From: Bacilli bacterium
GTDB taxonomy: Bacteria > Bacillota_I > Bacilli_A > RF39 > UBA660
Length of the DNA stretch: 64,000 bases
Direction: 5' to 3'
Assembly (NCBI GenBank): GCA_017553685.1
Contig: JAFZKH010000001.1
Location: 1 to 64,000 of the forward strand
Shown here: in pieces, positions 17,310 through 25,258 of the stretch
Position numbering within the stretch: the first letter of the stretch is position 1
How the letters are laid out: every line of letters begins with the position of its first letter
Notes under the pieces: model-generated
Seen by the model: the letters and a program-made list of their open reading frames with translations, nothing else
What the model was told of the DNA's origin: nothing
The model's database searches: none
Translations under genes and position numbers: made by a program

Positions 17310-18221
17310 ATGGATAAATATTTAAATAATATAAAAAACTTAATAGATAAGAATATAGTCTTTGAAAGAAAGACTAATATTCTAAAAGAAAGAAATAGAT
17401 TAAATACGTATTTTGATATTGGAAGAGAAATAACTATGGCTATTGGTAATAATAAACCAGAATATGGTACTGAATTATTAAAGGTATATGCTAATGAATT
17501 AAAAAATATATATGGTAAAGGCTATGATTATAGTAATTTATATAGAATGAAACAGTTATATGAAACTTATAAGATTTTTGGCACAGTGTGCCAAAAATTG
17601 AGTTGGTCTCATTATAGATATATTTTACCTATAAAAGAGGAAGGAAAAAGAAACTATTATATAAATTTAGCAATTAAAAATACACTTAGTGTAAGAGAAT
17701 TAAAAGATGCTATAAAGAGTAATTCATATGAAAGATTAACAAAGGAAGATAAGAAAAATATACAATTAATAAATGATAATTCTAAACTAAGTATTATAGA
17801 TATGATAAAAGATCCCATTATAATTAATTGTTCTAACAAGAATTTAGATAAGTATTCTGAAAGAGCATTAAGAGAATTATTACTTGAGGATATAGAAAAA
17901 ACATTATTAGAACTTGGAGTAGGTTTTAGTTATGTAGGGAAAGAAAAAAGAATTAAAGTAGGAGACAATTATAGATTTATAGATTTAGTCTTTTTTAATA
18001 TAGAACTTAATTGTTATATTTTATTTGAACTAAAAATAAAAAAAATAGATATAAGAGATATAGGTCAAATAGAATTTTATGTAAATTATTATGATGATAA
18101 TATAAGAAAGAGTTTTCATGATGAAACTATAGGTATAATTATTTGTAATAAAAATGATAAAGAAGTAACAAAGTATATAAATAATGATAGATTACTTGTA
18201 ACAACTTATAAGATAAATTAG
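17310..18221 (+). CDS. YhcG/DUF1016-type PDDEXK nuclease
   Basis: This 303-residue protein has the two-part architecture of YhcG (DUF1016) proteins. The N-terminal part has 'YFDIGREI', 'LSWSHYR' and 'INLAIKNTLSVRELK'. The C-terminal part is a PDDEXK-like nuclease fold ('YRFIDLVFFN', 'ILFELKIKK') with the Asp and Glu-x-Lys of the predicted active site. Family members are presumed DNA-processing nucleases, often found near restriction or defence genes; no such neighbours are present here. It is monocistronic. A 25-bp palindrome lies inside the coding sequence at 17574-17598. Confidence 0.85.
   Translation: MDKYLNNIKNLIDKNIVFERKTNILKERNRLNTYFDIGREITMAIGNNKPEYGTELLKVYANELKNIYGKGYDYSNLYRMKQLYETYKIFGTVCQKLSWSHYRYILPIKEEGKRNYYINLAIKNTLSVRELKDAIKSNSYERLTKEDKKNIQLINDNSKLSIIDMIKDPIIINCSNKNLDKYSERALRELLLEDIEKTLLELGVGFSYVGKEKRIKVGDNYRFIDLVFFNIELNCYILFELKIKKIDIRDIGQIEFYVNYYDDNIRKSFHDETIGIIICNKNDKEVTKYINNDRLLVTTYKIN
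17574..17598 (+). repeat. 25-bp perfect palindrome inside the YhcG gene
   Basis: ATTTTTGGCACA, a central G, then TGTGCCAAAAAT: 12-bp perfect arms. It encodes GTVCQ just before the conserved LSWSHYR motif. There is no T run beyond the arms, so it is not a standard terminator. Confidence 0.8.
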
Positions 18222-18236
18222 TTGTTTCTTTTTTAT
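18200..18236 (+). terminator. Intrinsic terminator of YhcG gene
   Basis: A 7-bp stem AACAACT (18200-18206) with AGTTGTT (18220-18226), a 13-base loop and a T tail. Confidence 0.7.
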
Positions 18237-18238
18237 TA

Positions 18239-18247
18239 TGGTATAAT
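18239..18247 (+). promoter_or_regulatory. Extended -10 promoter TGGTATAAT
   Basis: TG-G-TATAAT with the hexamer at 18242-18247, immediately after the terminator tail. Predicted transcription starts at about 18254, leaving a very short leader. Confidence 0.7.
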
Positions 18248-18264
18248 TTCTATAGGTGATTGAA

Positions 18265-19140
18265 TTGAGTTCGTTAAAAATTTTTAATGAGTTTGAAGAA
18301 TATAAAATATTAGATATGGCTCATGGTGAAAAATTAGAATCTTGGAATGGAGTAATTCTTAGAAGACCAGATCCACAAGTAATATGGAATGATGAATCAT
18401 TTCCTGAATTATGGGATAAAGCAGATGCTGTATATCATAGAAGTAATACAGGTGGAGGAGCTTGGGAAAAGAAGCATAATATAAAAGATGAATGGCAAAT
18501 TCATTTAAAAGATTTAACATTTAATCTTAAATTAATGGGATTTAAACATACTGGTTTATTTCCAGAACAAGCTTATAACTGGAAGTTTATGATAGATAAG
18601 ATTAAGAATTCTGGTAGAAAAATAAAAGTATTAAATCTATTTGCATATACTGGTGGGGCAACTGTTGCTTGTGCTTATGCAGGTGCAGATGTAGTACATG
18701 TAGATGCTTCAAGAGGTATGGTAGATGTTGCTAAAGAAAACATTAAATCATCTGGTTTAGAAGACAAGTATGTTAGATTTATAGTAGACGATGTAATTAA
18801 GTTTGTTGAAAGAGAAATAAGAAGAGGTAATAAATACGATGCTATTATAATGGATCCTCCTTCATTTGGTAGAGGAGCTAATAAAGAAGTTTGGAGATTT
18901 GAAGAAAATCTTTATGACCTAGTTAAACTATGTATGCAAGTACTTTCAGATGATCCATTATTCTTCTTAATAAATTCATATACTACAGGTATTAGTTCTG
19001 AAGTACTTAGAAATATATTACTTCTTAACTTTAAAGATAAAGGTATAGTTACTAATGGTGAAGTAGGATTACCTATGGAAAATAGTAGACTTAATTTACC
19101 TTGTGGTATATATGGTAGATGGGAAAAAGAAGATGAATAA
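18265..19140 (+). CDS. SAM-dependent methyltransferase (RlmI-like family)
   Basis: This protein of about 291 residues is a class I Rossmann methyltransferase of the rRNA-methylase-like group. Motif I is 'VLNLFAYTGGATVACAYAGA', motif II is 'VVHVDASRGMVDVAKENI', and the catalytic-loop motif is 'IIMDPPSFGRG' (DPPSFG, as in RlmI/RlmK-type enzymes). The substrate is probably RNA, but the PUA domain of true RlmI is absent. No ATG is available near the start. TTG 18265 has GGTGAT 5 bases upstream and is preferred; GTG 18256 is also in frame but would be almost leaderless. It is the first gene of a tightly overlapping run of four. Confidence 0.8.
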   Translation: MSSLKIFNEFEEYKILDMAHGEKLESWNGVILRRPDPQVIWNDESFPELWDKADAVYHRSNTGGGAWEKKHNIKDEWQIHLKDLTFNLKLMGFKHTGLFPEQAYNWKFMIDKIKNSGRKIKVLNLFAYTGGATVACAYAGADVVHVDASRGMVDVAKENIKSSGLEDKYVRFIVDDVIKFVEREIRRGNKYDAIIMDPPSFGRGANKEVWRFEENLYDLVKLCMQVLSDDPLFFLINSYTTGISSEVLRNILLLNFKDKGIVTNGEVGLPMENSRLNLPCGIYGRWEKEDE

Positions 19141-19795
19141 TCTAAAAGTATTATATGAAGATAATCATATTATAGTAGTCGTTAAAGAACCAAATGTAAT
19201 AGTTCAAGAAGATGATACTAAAGATAAAGATTTACTTACTATGGTTAAAGAATATGTAAAAGAAAAATATAATAAACCCGGTAATGTATATATAGGTTTA
19301 GTACATAGATTAGATAGACCTGTTGGAGGAGTTATGGTATTTGCTAGAACCTCTAAAGCAGCTTCTAGACTTTCTGAAAGTATTAGATTAAAAGAAATAA
19401 AGAAAACCTATTTAGCTATTGTACATGGTAAAACAAAGGATAAAGAAAAGTTAGTAGATTATATCTCTAAAGATGAAAAAACTAATAATACATATTTAGA
19501 TAAAAATGGTAAAGAAGCTATTCTTACTTATGAAACTTTATACTATGATGAAAGAAATGATAGATCACTTGTTAAAGTTAATCTTGAAACAGGTAGACAT
19601 CATCAAATAAGATTTCAAGTTAGTAATATAGGTCATCCAATTGTCGGAGATAATAGATATGGTAAAATGGAACATGAAAACATTAAACTGTTCTCATATT
19701 CTTTAGAATTTATACATCCGGTAACAAGAGAGCAAATGTGCTTTAAAGAGATTCCTAACTGGAGTATAATAGAAAGTGTAAAGGAGTTACTATGA
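19133..19795 (+). CDS. RluA-type pseudouridine synthase, short form
   Basis: This 220-residue catalytic-domain-only RluA family enzyme lacks the S4 domain of the paralogue at 16382. The signature is 'HRLDRPVGGVMVFARTSKAA' with the catalytic Asp; 'TGRHHQIR' and 'GHPIVGDNRYG' complete the fold. It probably modifies rRNA or tRNA, position unknown. ATG 19133 fits the family's start ('LYEDNHIIVV' 6 residues in). An upstream in-frame start at 19103 would lie deep in the methyltransferase gene. It overlaps the methyltransferase by 8 bases and the next gene by 4, so the genes are translationally coupled. Confidence 0.88.
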   Translation: MNNLKVLYEDNHIIVVVKEPNVIVQEDDTKDKDLLTMVKEYVKEKYNKPGNVYIGLVHRLDRPVGGVMVFARTSKAASRLSESIRLKEIKKTYLAIVHGKTKDKEKLVDYISKDEKTNNTYLDKNGKEAILTYETLYYDERNDRSLVKVNLETGRHHQIRFQVSNIGHPIVGDNRYGKMEHENIKLFSYSLEFIHPVTREQMCFKEIPNWSIIESVKELL

Positions 19796-20289
19796 AGAAT
19801 TTATATATAGACTTTGATGGAGTTATATTAGATACAATTACTCCAGTATATGATTTAGCTAGAAAACTTAATTTAGATGTTAAAACTCAAACTAAAGAAG
19901 TAGGCTTATTATTTTCTAAAATAGATTGGGAAACTCTAATTGAAGAAAGTCCTGCTTTAAATGATAGTATTAATGCTATTAAGAAATTAAAAGCATCTAA
20001 AAAGTTTAATATTAGTATATTAACTCATGTTAATTCTTTAAAAGAAGCTAAATCTAAAATAGAATTTATTAATAGTTTATTTAATGATTTAACAATTATA
20101 CCTGTACCAAAATCATGTTCTAAAACTATGATGACTCAAACTAAGAATGCAATATTAGTTGATGATTATTCTGGTAATTTAAAAGAATGGAGAGAAGCTG
20201 AAGGAATAGCAGTTAAGTTTAGTAAAGTTAAAGAAGAATCTGAATTTATTGATATTACTTCACTTGATGAACTTCTAAATCTATTTTAA
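19792..20289 (+). CDS. HAD-superfamily 5'-nucleotidase-like hydrolase
   Basis: This 165-residue phosphatase of the HAD superfamily resembles the 5'(3')-deoxyribonucleotidase (NT5C-like) group. Motif I is 'YIDFDGVILDT' with both aspartates, motif II is 'ISILTH', and motif III/IV is 'AILVDDYSGNLKEWREAEG'. This family dephosphorylates small phosphate esters, often nucleoside monophosphates; the substrate is not settled here. It overlaps the upstream gene by ATGA and the downstream gene by a single base (TAATG). Confidence 0.8.
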   Translation: MKNLYIDFDGVILDTITPVYDLARKLNLDVKTQTKEVGLLFSKIDWETLIEESPALNDSINAIKKLKASKKFNISILTHVNSLKEAKSKIEFINSLFNDLTIIPVPKSCSKTMMTQTKNAILVDDYSGNLKEWREAEGIAVKFSKVKEESEFIDITSLDELLNLF

Positions 20290-20837
20290 TGAATATAAAA
20301 TGTATTAGTGTTGGTAGATTACAGGCTAATTGCTATATATTAGAAAAGAATAATAAAGTTTTAATAATAGATCCGGGAGATGAATTTGAAAAGATTGATT
20401 CTGAAATAGATGGAGATGTAGTGGGTGTATTAGTAACTCATAATCATTTTGATCATGTAGGGGCTTTAAAAGAATTAATTGTAAAGTATAATCCTGTACT
20501 TTATTATCATAATATTAATGATGAAGTCTCATATGATAAGTTAGTAGATATAAAAGAAGAAACTTATAAAATATGTGATTTTGAATTTGAAGTTATATAT
20601 TTTCCTGGACATAGAAATGATTTGTGTGCATTTTATTTTAAAGAAAATGATATCATGTTTGATGGAGATTTCATTTTTGAAAATGGAATAGGTAGAGTAG
20701 ATCTTCCTCATGGTAGTTTATCAGAATTAAAAGAATCAATAGAAAAGATTATGAAATATGATGATTGTATTACATTATATCCTGGGCATGGTAATAAAAC
20801 TAATTTAGGAATAGAAAAAGAATGGATTATTGGTTAA
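20289..20837 (+). CDS. MBL-fold hydrolase, glyoxalase II/YqgX-like
   Basis: This 182-residue metallo-beta-lactamase-fold enzyme has 'THNHFDHVG' as its metal-binding HxHxDH motif, 'FPGHRNDLCAFYF' for the next His, 'MFDGDFIF' for the bridging Asp and 'LYPGHGNKT' for the last His. The compact length fits the glyoxalase II-like subgroup (YqgX/YcbL), which hydrolyses thioesters of small thiols. It shares one base with the upstream HAD gene. Its stop overlaps by 4 bases the stop of the convergent radical SAM gene inside a common hairpin. Confidence 0.85.
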   Translation: MNIKCISVGRLQANCYILEKNNKVLIIDPGDEFEKIDSEIDGDVVGVLVTHNHFDHVGALKELIVKYNPVLYYHNINDEVSYDKLVDIKEETYKICDFEFEVIYFPGHRNDLCAFYFKENDIMFDGDFIFENGIGRVDLPHGSLSELKESIEKIMKYDDCITLYPGHGNKTNLGIEKEWIIG

Positions 20838-20850
20838 TCCATTCTTTTAT
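20820..20850. terminator. Bidirectional terminator with overlapping stop codons
   Basis: Stem GAATGGATTA (20820-20829) with TAATCCATTC (20835-20844), loop TTGGT. T-rich tracts occur on the 3' side in both orientations. Both convergent genes end inside it (20835-20837 plus, 20834-20836 minus). Confidence 0.8.
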
Positions 20851-21760
20851 ATTTGTCTCCTTGATATATGTCTCTTTTTACCATTTCTTTATCTATTTCA
20901 TTTAAGACTCCAAATTTCTTAATTAACCATTCTGGTTCTACTAAGTCTTCTATATCTGGGTCTCCTGTTATCCTGTTGATAACTATGTCTTCTCTTAGAT
21001 ATTCTAACTGTTCACATACAATATCTACATATTCTTCTTTAGTAAGAATATGAAAATGTTCTTTTTCATATAATTCATATAACTTAGTTCCTTTTAATAC
21101 ATGAAGCATATGTATTTTAATACCAAGTATATTTTTATTAGATAAATATTTAGCGGTTTCAATCATATCTTCTTTTGTTTCATATGGAAGTCCATTTATT
21201 ATATGAACTACAACGTCTATTTTTCTATTATTTAGTCTATCTAAGCATTCATCAAACTCTTTTAGAGTAGAACCTCTATTAATAAGTTTAGCAGTTTTAT
21301 CATTAATAGTTTGTAGTCCTAATTCAATAACTAGATTAGTTCTATGAGATAAATCTTCTAGGTAATCTAATACTTCATCTGAAATACTATCAGGTCTAGT
21401 TGCTATATTTAAACCTATTACATTAGGTAATTCTAGTATGGATTCATATTTCTCTTTTAATTCATTTAATGGAGCATATGTATTAGTATTTGCCTGAAAA
21501 TAACCTATATATTTAGCATCAGGCCATTTCTTAGCCATAATATCTCTGACTTCATAGAATTGTTTTACTAAATCTTTTTCAGTATTTTTATTAGATCCTC
21601 CAAGACAAAATATACATCCTCCATAACCTTTAGTACCATCTATATTAGGACAAGTAAACCCAGCATTTAAACTAATCTTCATTACTTTACATCCATATTT
21701 CATTTGATTATAGTAGTTTAAAGTATAATATCTCTTGTTATCTAATGTATATTTAAACAT
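20834..21760 (-). CDS. TIGR01212-family radical SAM protein (YhcC-like)
   Basis: This 308-residue radical SAM enzyme carries an extended cysteine motif: 'GFTCPN' followed by 'GGCIFC' gives the cluster ligands in the spacing typical of the YhcC/TIGR01212 family rather than CxxxCxxC. The TIM-barrel hallmarks 'YFQANTNTYAP', 'GLNIATRPD' and 'ELGLQT' are present. The reaction of this family is not known to me; a role in tRNA or iron-sulfur metabolism has been suggested for relatives. ATG at 21760 follows AGGTGAT; an in-frame GTG 3 codons upstream overlaps that site and is less likely. Confidence 0.85.
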   Translation of the reverse strand: MFKYTLDNKRYYTLNYYNQMKYGCKVMKISLNAGFTCPNIDGTKGYGGCIFCLGGSNKNTEKDLVKQFYEVRDIMAKKWPDAKYIGYFQANTNTYAPLNELKEKYESILELPNVIGLNIATRPDSISDEVLDYLEDLSHRTNLVIELGLQTINDKTAKLINRGSTLKEFDECLDRLNNRKIDVVVHIINGLPYETKEDMIETAKYLSNKNILGIKIHMLHVLKGTKLYELYEKEHFHILTKEEYVDIVCEQLEYLREDIVINRITGDPDIEDLVEPEWLIKKFGVLNEIDKEMVKRDIYQGDKYKRMD

Positions 21761-21778
21761 AAATATCACCTAAGAAAT

Positions 21779-21787
21779 ATTATATCA
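21779..21787 (-). promoter_or_regulatory. Extended -10 promoter (minus) for radical SAM gene
   Basis: On the minus strand TG-A-TATAAT with the hexamer at 21784-21779, about 18 bases before the ATG. It is divergent from the Leu T-box promoter. Confidence 0.65.
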
Positions 21788-21789
21788 TA

Positions 21790-21818
21790 TTGCTTTTTTA
21801 GATAAAATAATTTATAAT
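21790..21818 (+). promoter_or_regulatory. Promoter of the Leu T-box operon
   Basis: TTGCTT (21790-21795), 17-base spacer, TATAAT (21813-21818). It is placed just upstream of the T-box leader. Confidence 0.6.
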
Positions 21819-21825
21819 TGACTTA

Positions 21826-22023
21826 ATTGATGTTGAAGAAAAGTAGTAATAAATAGACTATTCAAAGAGAGTTAGTGGTTGGTGTAAACTAATAATAGAA
21901 AGTTTATGAACTTGTTTTGGAGTTAAATCGTTATTCGCGTTAAGAATTAAAGAGCATAGAAAATCTATGAAGTAAGGTGGTACCGCTATTATTAGTCCTT
22001 ACATCATAGGTTTTTATTTTTTT
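21826..22023 (+). ncRNA. T-box riboswitch, Leu (specifier CTT)
   Basis: A tRNA-sensing leader. The stem I landmark AGAGAGTTAG, the apical GGTTGGTG segment and the specifier region GAA-CTT-gtt-TTGGAG are visible, with the specifier CTT (Leu) at 21911-21913. The conserved T-box AAGGTGGTACCGC is at 21974-21986. A terminator hairpin pairs 21965-21977 with 21997-22009 and is followed by a T tract. Uncharged tRNA-Leu should stabilise the antiterminator. The codon matches leuS two genes downstream. The 3' half is almost identical to that of the Phe T-box at 44074-44163. Confidence 0.93.
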
Positions 22024-22035
22024 AGGAGGAATAAA

Positions 22036-22416
22036 ATGGAAAAGTATTTAAAAATAGGAATTATGTTTATAATATTTTTTGGAATAGTATATTTATCATA
22101 CTATACATTTATATTAAGACCATATGCTAGGGCAAGAAAGAAACAAAGAGAAAAGAAGATGCCTGCAGATCTTAGTATTATGATAAATTATTTTAAAATA
22201 GATATAGAAAAAATAGGAGCTATATATGCCCTTAGACTACTGAATTTTGTTAATGCATTTTTAGTAGCATTAATAGCTACTTTAATAGTAGGTTTAAAGG
22301 GGTATGTACTTCAAATGATAACTGCTGCATTATTAGTATTTCCATTAATAGTATGGTCATATAGTATAGTAGCTAGAGTTCTAAGAAGAAAAGAAAGGAA
22401 GAAAGAAAATGTATAA
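22036..22416 (+). CDS. Small membrane protein in the Leu T-box operon
   Basis: This 126-residue protein has an N-terminal membrane helix (about 7-28), a basic stretch '[15 protein letters not shown]', a short soluble helix, two further membrane helices (about 68-88 and 92-113) and a basic C-terminal tail. I do not recognise a named family. The 'MPADL.I..NYFKID' block resembles a type of uncharacterised membrane protein common in Bacillota. It is the first gene after the T-box and overlaps leuS by 8 bases, so it is co-regulated with leucyl-tRNA supply. No function can be assigned. Confidence 0.75.
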   Translation: MEKYLKIGIMFIIFFGIVYLSYYTFILRPYARARKKQREKKMPADLSIMINYFKIDIEKIGAIYALRLLNFVNAFLVALIATLIVGLKGYVLQMITAALLVFPLIVWSYSIVARVLRRKERKKENV

Positions 22417-25225
22417 TCATAAAGAAATAGAAAAGAAATGGCAAAATTATTGGGATGAACATAAAACATTTAAGACTGATGCTTGGGATTTTTCTAAGCC
22501 AAAGTTTTATGCACTTGATATGTTTCCATATCCATCAGGAGTAGGTTTACATGCTGGACATCCTGAAGGATATACTGCTACTGATATAGTATCAAGAATG
22601 AAAAGAATGCAAGGGTATAATGTTCTTCATCCAATGGGATTTGATTCATTTGGATTACCAGCAGAACAATATGCTATTCAAACAGGTAATCATCCATCTG
22701 GATTTACTGAAAAAAATATTGAAACATTTACTGCACAATTAAAGATGCTTGGTTTTTCATATGATTGGGATAGAGAAGTATCTACATCAGATCCAAGTTA
22801 TTATAAATGGACTCAATGGATATTTAAACAATTATATAATGATGGATATGCTAAACAAATAGATATGCCTGTTAACTGGTGTGAAGAATTAGGAACAGTT
22901 CTTGCAAATGATGAAGTTATTGATGGTAAATCTGAAAGAGGAGGATATCCTGTTGTTAGAAAGAATATGAAACAATGGGTTATAGATATACCTGCATATG
23001 CTGAAAAATTATTAAATGGTTTAGATGAATTAGACTGGCCTGAATCTACTAAAGAAATTCAAAGAAACTGGATTGGTAAGAGTACTGGTGCATTAGTTGA
23101 ATTTAAAGTAGCAGGTACAAATGAAAAGTTTAAAGTATTTACTACACGTTGTGATACTTTATTTGGAGCTACATATTGTGTATTATCTCCAGAACATAAA
23201 TTAGTAGATATGATTACTACTAAAGAACAAAAAGATGCAGTAGATGCTTATAAGAAAGAATGTGCATCAAAGAGTGATCTTGAAAGAACAGAGTTAAATA
23301 AAGATAAGACAGGTGTATTTACTGGGGCTTATGCTATTAATCCTGTTAATAATACTGAAATTCCTATTTGGATAAGTGATTATGTTTTAGCTAGTTATGG
23401 TGAAGGTGCTATTATGGCAGTTCCTGCACATGATGAAAGAGATTATGATTTTGCTAAGAAGTTTAATATTCCAATTATCCAAGTATTAGAAGAAGTTACT
23501 GGAACTCCACATGAAAATGAATCTACTAAGAATTCAATAGTAGCTATAGTATATGATGAAAAGAATGATAAGTATTTAACTATTAATTGGCATGAAAAAG
23601 GTGGAAGATTATTTATTGGTGGTTCAATTAAAGATGGAGAAACTCCACTTGAATGTGCTATTAGAGAAGTTGAAGAAGAAACTGGATATACTGATTTAGA
23701 ATTTGTATGTGAAGTACCAAAGATAAATCATCATTATTATGCATATAATAAAGATAAATACTTTAATATTGAATGTACAGGTATATTATTCAAATTAAAG
23801 AGTGATAAGCAAGATAATAGAAATCTTGATGATGATGAAGTATTTGATGTAGAATGGGCTTCTAAAGATGTTATTGATTCTGAAATAAAAGATGAATTAC
23901 ATCGTAAGACATTTGAATATACAAGTAATCCAGGTGCTATGATTGGTGATGGAATTCATATTAATTCTGAATTCTTAAATGGATTAAATAAAGAAGATGC
24001 TATCAATAAGATGATAGAATTCTTAGAAGAAAATAATTGTGGTAAGAAAAAGATTAATTATCGATTAAGAGAATGGATATTTGCTCGTCAAAGATATTGG
24101 GGAGAACCAATACCTGTTATTCATTTAGAAGATGGAAGAGATGTAGTATTAGATGATTCTGAATTACCATTAATTCTTCCTGAACTTGAAGACTATAAAG
24201 GTAAGAATGGTCATGCTCCACTTGAAAATGCTACTGATTGGGTAAATGTAGAAGTAGATGGTGTTAAAGGAAAAAGAGAAACATCTACTATGCCAGGTTC
24301 TGCTGGATCATCTTGGTATTTCTTAAGATATATAGATCCACATAATGATAATGAATTAGCAGATAAAGAATTAATTAAACACTGGATGCCAGTAGATTTA
24401 TATGTTGGTGGACCAGAACATGCTGTAGGACATTTATTATATTCTAGAATGTGGAATAATTTCTTATATGATAAAGGTATAGTTAGTGTTGCAGAACCAT
24501 TTAAGAAATTAGTACACCAAGGAATGATTTTAGGATCTAATGGTATTAAAATGGGTAAGAGATTCCCTGAATTCGTAGTTAATCCTAATGATGTAGTAGA
24601 AGAATATGGTGCTGATACTCTTAGATTATATGAAATGTTTATGGGACCTTTAGAAGCAGATAAACCATGGAATGATGAAGCTGCTAATGGAGCTCATAGA
24701 TTCTTAGAGAGAGTATATAGATTATATTTTGAAGAAAATAAAATAGGTGGAGATAGTACTTCGCTTGAAAAGATATATAACCAAACTGTTAAGAAAGTAA
24801 CTGAAGATTATGAATCATTAAACTTTAATACAGCAATATCTCAAATGATGGTATTTATAAATGCTGTATATAAAGAAGATAGTTTTAATCCAGAGTATGC
24901 TAAAGGATTTGTTAAATTATTAAATCCAATTGCTCCTCATATTACTGAAGAAATATGGAATGTAGTATTTAAGAATACTGATTCTATTGCTTATGAAGAA
25001 TGGCCTAAATATGATGAATCTAAATTAGTAGAAGATTCATTTGAAGTTGTTGTTCAAGTAAATGGTAAAGTAAGAGGTAAGTTAGCAATAACAGATAATA
25101 TGTCTGAAGATGAAATAAAATCTAAAGCAAAAGAAATAGAGAATGTTCAAAGATTTATCGAAGGACATGAAATAGTAAAAGAAATAGTTATACCTAAGAA
25201 ATTAGTTAGTATAGTTATTAAGTAA
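22409..25225 (+). CDS. leuS: Leucyl-tRNA synthetase with embedded Nudix domain
   Basis: This 938-residue bacterial-type LeuRS charges tRNA-Leu. The class I HIGH motif appears as HAGH (48-51), the editing (CP1) domain includes '[19 protein letters not shown]', and 'RYWGEPIP' and the C-terminal 'VNGKVRGK' are typical. The protein is about 135 residues longer than usual (near 800). The excess is one insertion at about residues 366-500, between the editing-domain segment '[11 protein letters not shown]' and '[15 protein letters not shown]'. The insertion holds a complete Nudix box: G405, E411, then REVEEETGY (419-427), fitting Gx5Ex7REUxEExGU. The KMSKS loop reads KMGKR (714-718). The gene is under Leu T-box control and ends at a palindromic terminator. 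Confidence 0.95.
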   Translation: MYNHKEIEKKWQNYWDEHKTFKTDAWDFSKPKFYALDMFPYPSGVGLHAGHPEGYTATDIVSRMKRMQGYNVLHPMGFDSFGLPAEQYAIQTGNHPSGFTEKNIETFTAQLKMLGFSYDWDREVSTSDPSYYKWTQWIFKQLYNDGYAKQIDMPVNWCEELGTVLANDEVIDGKSERGGYPVVRKNMKQWVIDIPAYAEKLLNGLDELDWPESTKEIQRNWIGKSTGALVEFKVAGTNEKFKVFTTRCDTLFGATYCVLSPEHKLVDMITTKEQKDAVDAYKKECASKSDLERTELNKDKTGVFTGAYAINPVNNTEIPIWISDYVLASYGEGAIMAVPAHDERDYDFAKKFNIPIIQVLEEVTGTPHENESTKNSIVAIVYDEKNDKYLTINWHEKGGRLFIGGSIKDGETPLECAIREVEEETGYTDLEFVCEVPKINHHYYAYNKDKYFNIECTGILFKLKSDKQDNRNLDDDEVFDVEWASKDVIDSEIKDELHRKTFEYTSNPGAMIGDGIHINSEFLNGLNKEDAINKMIEFLEENNCGKKKINYRLREWIFARQRYWGEPIPVIHLEDGRDVVLDDSELPLILPELEDYKGKNGHAPLENATDWVNVEVDGVKGKRETSTMPGSAGSSWYFLRYIDPHNDNELADKELIKHWMPVDLYVGGPEHAVGHLLYSRMWNNFLYDKGIVSVAEPFKKLVHQGMILGSNGIKMGKRFPEFVVNPNDVVEEYGADTLRLYEMFMGPLEADKPWNDEAANGAHRFLERVYRLYFEENKIGGDSTSLEKIYNQTVKKVTEDYESLNFNTAISQMMVFINAVYKEDSFNPEYAKGFVKLLNPIAPHITEEIWNVVFKNTDSIAYEEWPKYDESKLVEDSFEVVVQVNGKVRGKLAITDNMSEDEIKSKAKEIENVQRFIEGHEIVKEIVIPKKLVSIVIK

Positions 25226-25230
25226 AAATA

Positions 25231-25258
25231 AAAGCAAGTAATTAATTACTTGCTTTTT
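25231..25258. terminator. Bidirectional palindromic terminator
   Basis: A perfect 26-bp palindrome (25231-25256, AAAGCAAGTAATT and its complement) with T runs on either strand. It ends leuS and the convergent minus-strand gene, whose stop codon (25242-25244) lies in it. Confidence 0.85.

Noticed and set aside
17574-17598. Intrinsic terminator in the YhcG gene
   Set aside because: The palindrome is flanked by A and T runs but no T tract follows the 3' arm, and the gene is open and conserved beyond it.
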